Part shown: piece after piece, positions 62,608-64,000 of the stretch
Numbering within the stretch: the first letter of the stretch is position 1
How the letters are laid out: each line of letters opens with the position of its first letter
Origin: Zoogloea dura
GTDB lineage: Bacteria; Pseudomonadota; Gammaproteobacteria; Burkholderiales; Rhodocyclaceae
Length of the DNA: 64,000 nt
Direction: 5' to 3'
Assembly: GCF_012927165.1 (NCBI RefSeq)
Contig: NZ_JABBGA010000026.1
Location: 1 to 64,000, forward strand
The notes under the pieces: generated by a model
What the model saw: the letters and a program-made list of their open reading frames with translations, nothing else
Told to the model about the DNA's origin: nothing
Databases searched by the model: none
Position numbers and translations under genes: made by a program

Positions 62608-64000
62608 TGGGCGTACAGGCTGTTTTCCTGTGGACCGACCTGCTGCTCTTCGGTCTGGTCGGCTGCGTGGCCCTGGCTGCGCTGGCGGCGCGCCGCAGTG
62701 AACCGATGCGTGCTGCCTGGCGGCGGGTGGGCGAGAGCACGGTGGGCATGGTTTCGGTGAGCATTCTGGCGCTCTTCCTGGTGGTGGGCCTGCTCGACAG
62801 CGTGCATTACCGCGAATACCTGGCGCCCGGCGCGGGGGCCGCTCCGGACGCGCAGCGTGTGCTGGGCACCGAGGTGCGCAGCGGGCTGGACGCCCTTGCC
62901 GCGCCGCTGCGTACCCGGGTCGAGAAGACCTATTCGGCGCCCCTGTCCTACCGGCTCTTTGCCAAGCAGACCCAGGAAGCGGCGGATGGCACCCAGCAGC
63001 GGGATTTCCCCCGTCTGAAGTTCGGTGGTGCCCATCTCCAGTATCCGGAAGACGACCATGCCGGCGACGTGCTGGGCCGTATCGGCCTCGGCCTGGCGCT
63101 GGCCGCCTGTGCCTGGGGCGTGTTCGCCGGATGCCTGGTGCAGGGTGTTGCGTGGTCGCGCGGCGTGCCTGTCGGCGCCGCCTGGCGGGCGGTTTGGCGC
63201 GGCAAGGGCGGTCTGGCCTGGCGCGCGGTGCTGGCGACGCTGGGGGTGTTGTGCCTGATCCTCGGGCCCGTGCTTGCGCTGGCCACCGAATACCACGTGT
63301 TCGGAACCGACAAGGTGGGGCAGGACGTGCTCTTCCTTACACTCAAGAGCATCCGCACCGCGCTGGTGATCAGTACCCTGACAACCCTGGTGACGCTGCC
63401 CCTGGCGGTGGCGCTGGGGATCATGGCCGGCTATCTCGGCGGCTGGGTCGATGATGTGATCCAGTACCTCTACACCGTGCTCAACTCCATTCCCGGGGTG
63501 CTGCTCATCGCCGCGGCGGTGCTGATGATGCAGGTGGTCATCGACACCCATCCCCACTGGTTCGAGACCTCCGCCGAGCGTGCCGATGCCCGCCTCCTGG
63601 CCTTGTGCGTGATCCTCGGCATGACCAGTTGGACCGGCCTGTGCAGGTTGCTGCGGGGCGAGACGCTCAAGCTGCGCGAGCTGGAATACGTGCAGGCGGC
63701 GCGGGCTTTCGGGGTCTCCACGGCGCGCATCCTGTCGCGGCACATCCTGCCCAACCTGATGCACCTGGTGCTGATCGCCCTGGTGATGGATTTCTCCGGG
63801 CTGGTGCTGGCCGAGGCCGTGCTGTCCTACGTGGGGATCGGGGTGGACCCGAATACCGTGAGCTTCGGCACCATGATCAACGCGGCCCGCATGGAGCTGG
63901 CCCGCGAGCCGATGGTGTGGTGGAGCCTGATCGCGGCTTTCATCTTCATGTTCGTGCTGGTGCTGGCGGCCAACCTGTTTGCCGACGTGGTCCGCGACGC
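62604..64000 (+). CDS. Second ABC permease (YejE/DppC family), incomplete at window edge
   Basis: Starts at ATG 62604 (overlapping the previous TGA) or ATG 62607 and remains open to the window end, 465 codons. Two N-terminal helices are separated by a long periplasmic loop (about residues 65-155), then YHVFGTDKVGQDVLFLTLKS, LPLAVALGIMAGYLGGWVDD, the EAA loop VQAARAFGVSTARILSRHIL and EAVLSYVGIGVDPNTVSFGT. It pairs with the preceding permease. The long N-terminal extension is like the larger YejE-type members. The stop lies beyond 64000. Confidence 0.92.
   Translation, partial: MMGVQAVFLWTDLLLFGLVGCVALAALAARRSEPMRAAWRRVGESTVGMVSVSILALFLVVGLLDSVHYREYLAPGAGAAPDAQRVLGTEVRSGLDALAAPLRTRVEKTYSAPLSYRLFAKQTQEAADGTQQRDFPRLKFGGAHLQYPEDDHAGDVLGRIGLGLALAACAWGVFAGCLVQGVAWSRGVPVGAAWRAVWRGKGGLAWRAVLATLGVLCLILGPVLALATEYHVFGTDKVGQDVLFLTLKSIRTALVISTLTTLVTLPLAVALGIMAGYLGGWVDDVIQYLYTVLNSIPGVLLIAAAVLMMQVVIDTHPHWFETSAERADARLLALCVILGMTSWTGLCRLLRGETLKLRELEYVQAARAFGVSTARILSRHILPNLMHLVLIALVMDFSGLVLAEAVLSYVGIGVDPNTVSFGTMINAARMELAREPMVWWSLIAAFIFMFVLVLAANLFADVVRD

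Overview
The window is high-GC DNA with dense, short-spaced genes and looks like a betaproteobacterium. Rhodocyclales-type relatives (Azospira, Thauera, Aromatoleum-like) are the best guess. This rests on a complete acetone carboxylase operon, a DUF2863 protein, divergent ppsR/ppsA, recJ beside a phosphoglycerate-mutase-like gene, and many c-di-GMP and chemotaxis proteins. The species assignment is inference.

Region 1 (1-5405) is a decayed accessory island. It holds an IS30 transposase cut by the window edge, an XRE regulator, broken IS5- and IS110-type transposases, a wHTH-like fragment, an orphan ribbon-helix-helix antitoxin, an orphan Xre/DUF2384 antitoxin, and an intact TatD-type nuclease resembling QatD of the Qat anti-phage system, preceded only by a short 3' remnant of the upstream gene. 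The island ends at a 39-nt 3' remnant of an initiator tRNA (5367-5405), probably an att scar. A cluster of interlocking palindromes follows (5605-5784).

Region 2 (5.8-16 kb) has a PilZ protein divergent from hflX, a PocR-PAS-PAS-GGDEF-hemerythrin diguanylate cyclase, and a compact three-gene operon: an acyl-CoA-dehydrogenase-fold flavoprotein without the usual catalytic Glu, a cytosolic PhnD-like binding protein, and a di-iron ferritin-like protein with a TusA-like domain lacking the carrier Cys. I consider this operon the best candidate for an undescribed pathway. An MFS exporter and a divergent LysR regulator follow.

Region 3 (15.8-24.8 kb) is an acetone catabolism module. acxABC and a fused two-domain 3-oxoacid CoA-transferase lie on the minus strand, and a divergent sigma-54 activator (AcxR-like) lies on the plus strand. 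A canonical -24/-12 element and a perfect 19-bp palindrome lie between them. Acetone would be carboxylated to acetoacetate and then converted to acetoacetyl-CoA.

Region 4 (24.8-50 kb) is mainly core: pirin, a TonB receptor, an NMT1-PAS-GGDEF sensor, an OmpA-like lipoprotein, a patatin, a DUF6306 protein, an RRM RNA-binding protein, recJ, a CsgG-like lipoprotein beside a caspase-fold-like protein without a catalytic dyad, lolCD, a chemoreceptor, comEC, a hydrolase, a DUF599 protein and msrB.

Region 5 (48-64 kb) has a DUF2863 protein, ppsR/ppsA, a 19-bp tandem repeat, a TIR-FGE fusion, a secreted hydratase-like protein, a 5'-nucleotidase lipoprotein, a coupled pair of FMN-split-barrel proteins (one with GAF and a C-terminal helical domain), a cytochrome c, an NfeD/stomatin pair, and the start of an oligopeptide-type ABC permease operon that runs off the right edge.
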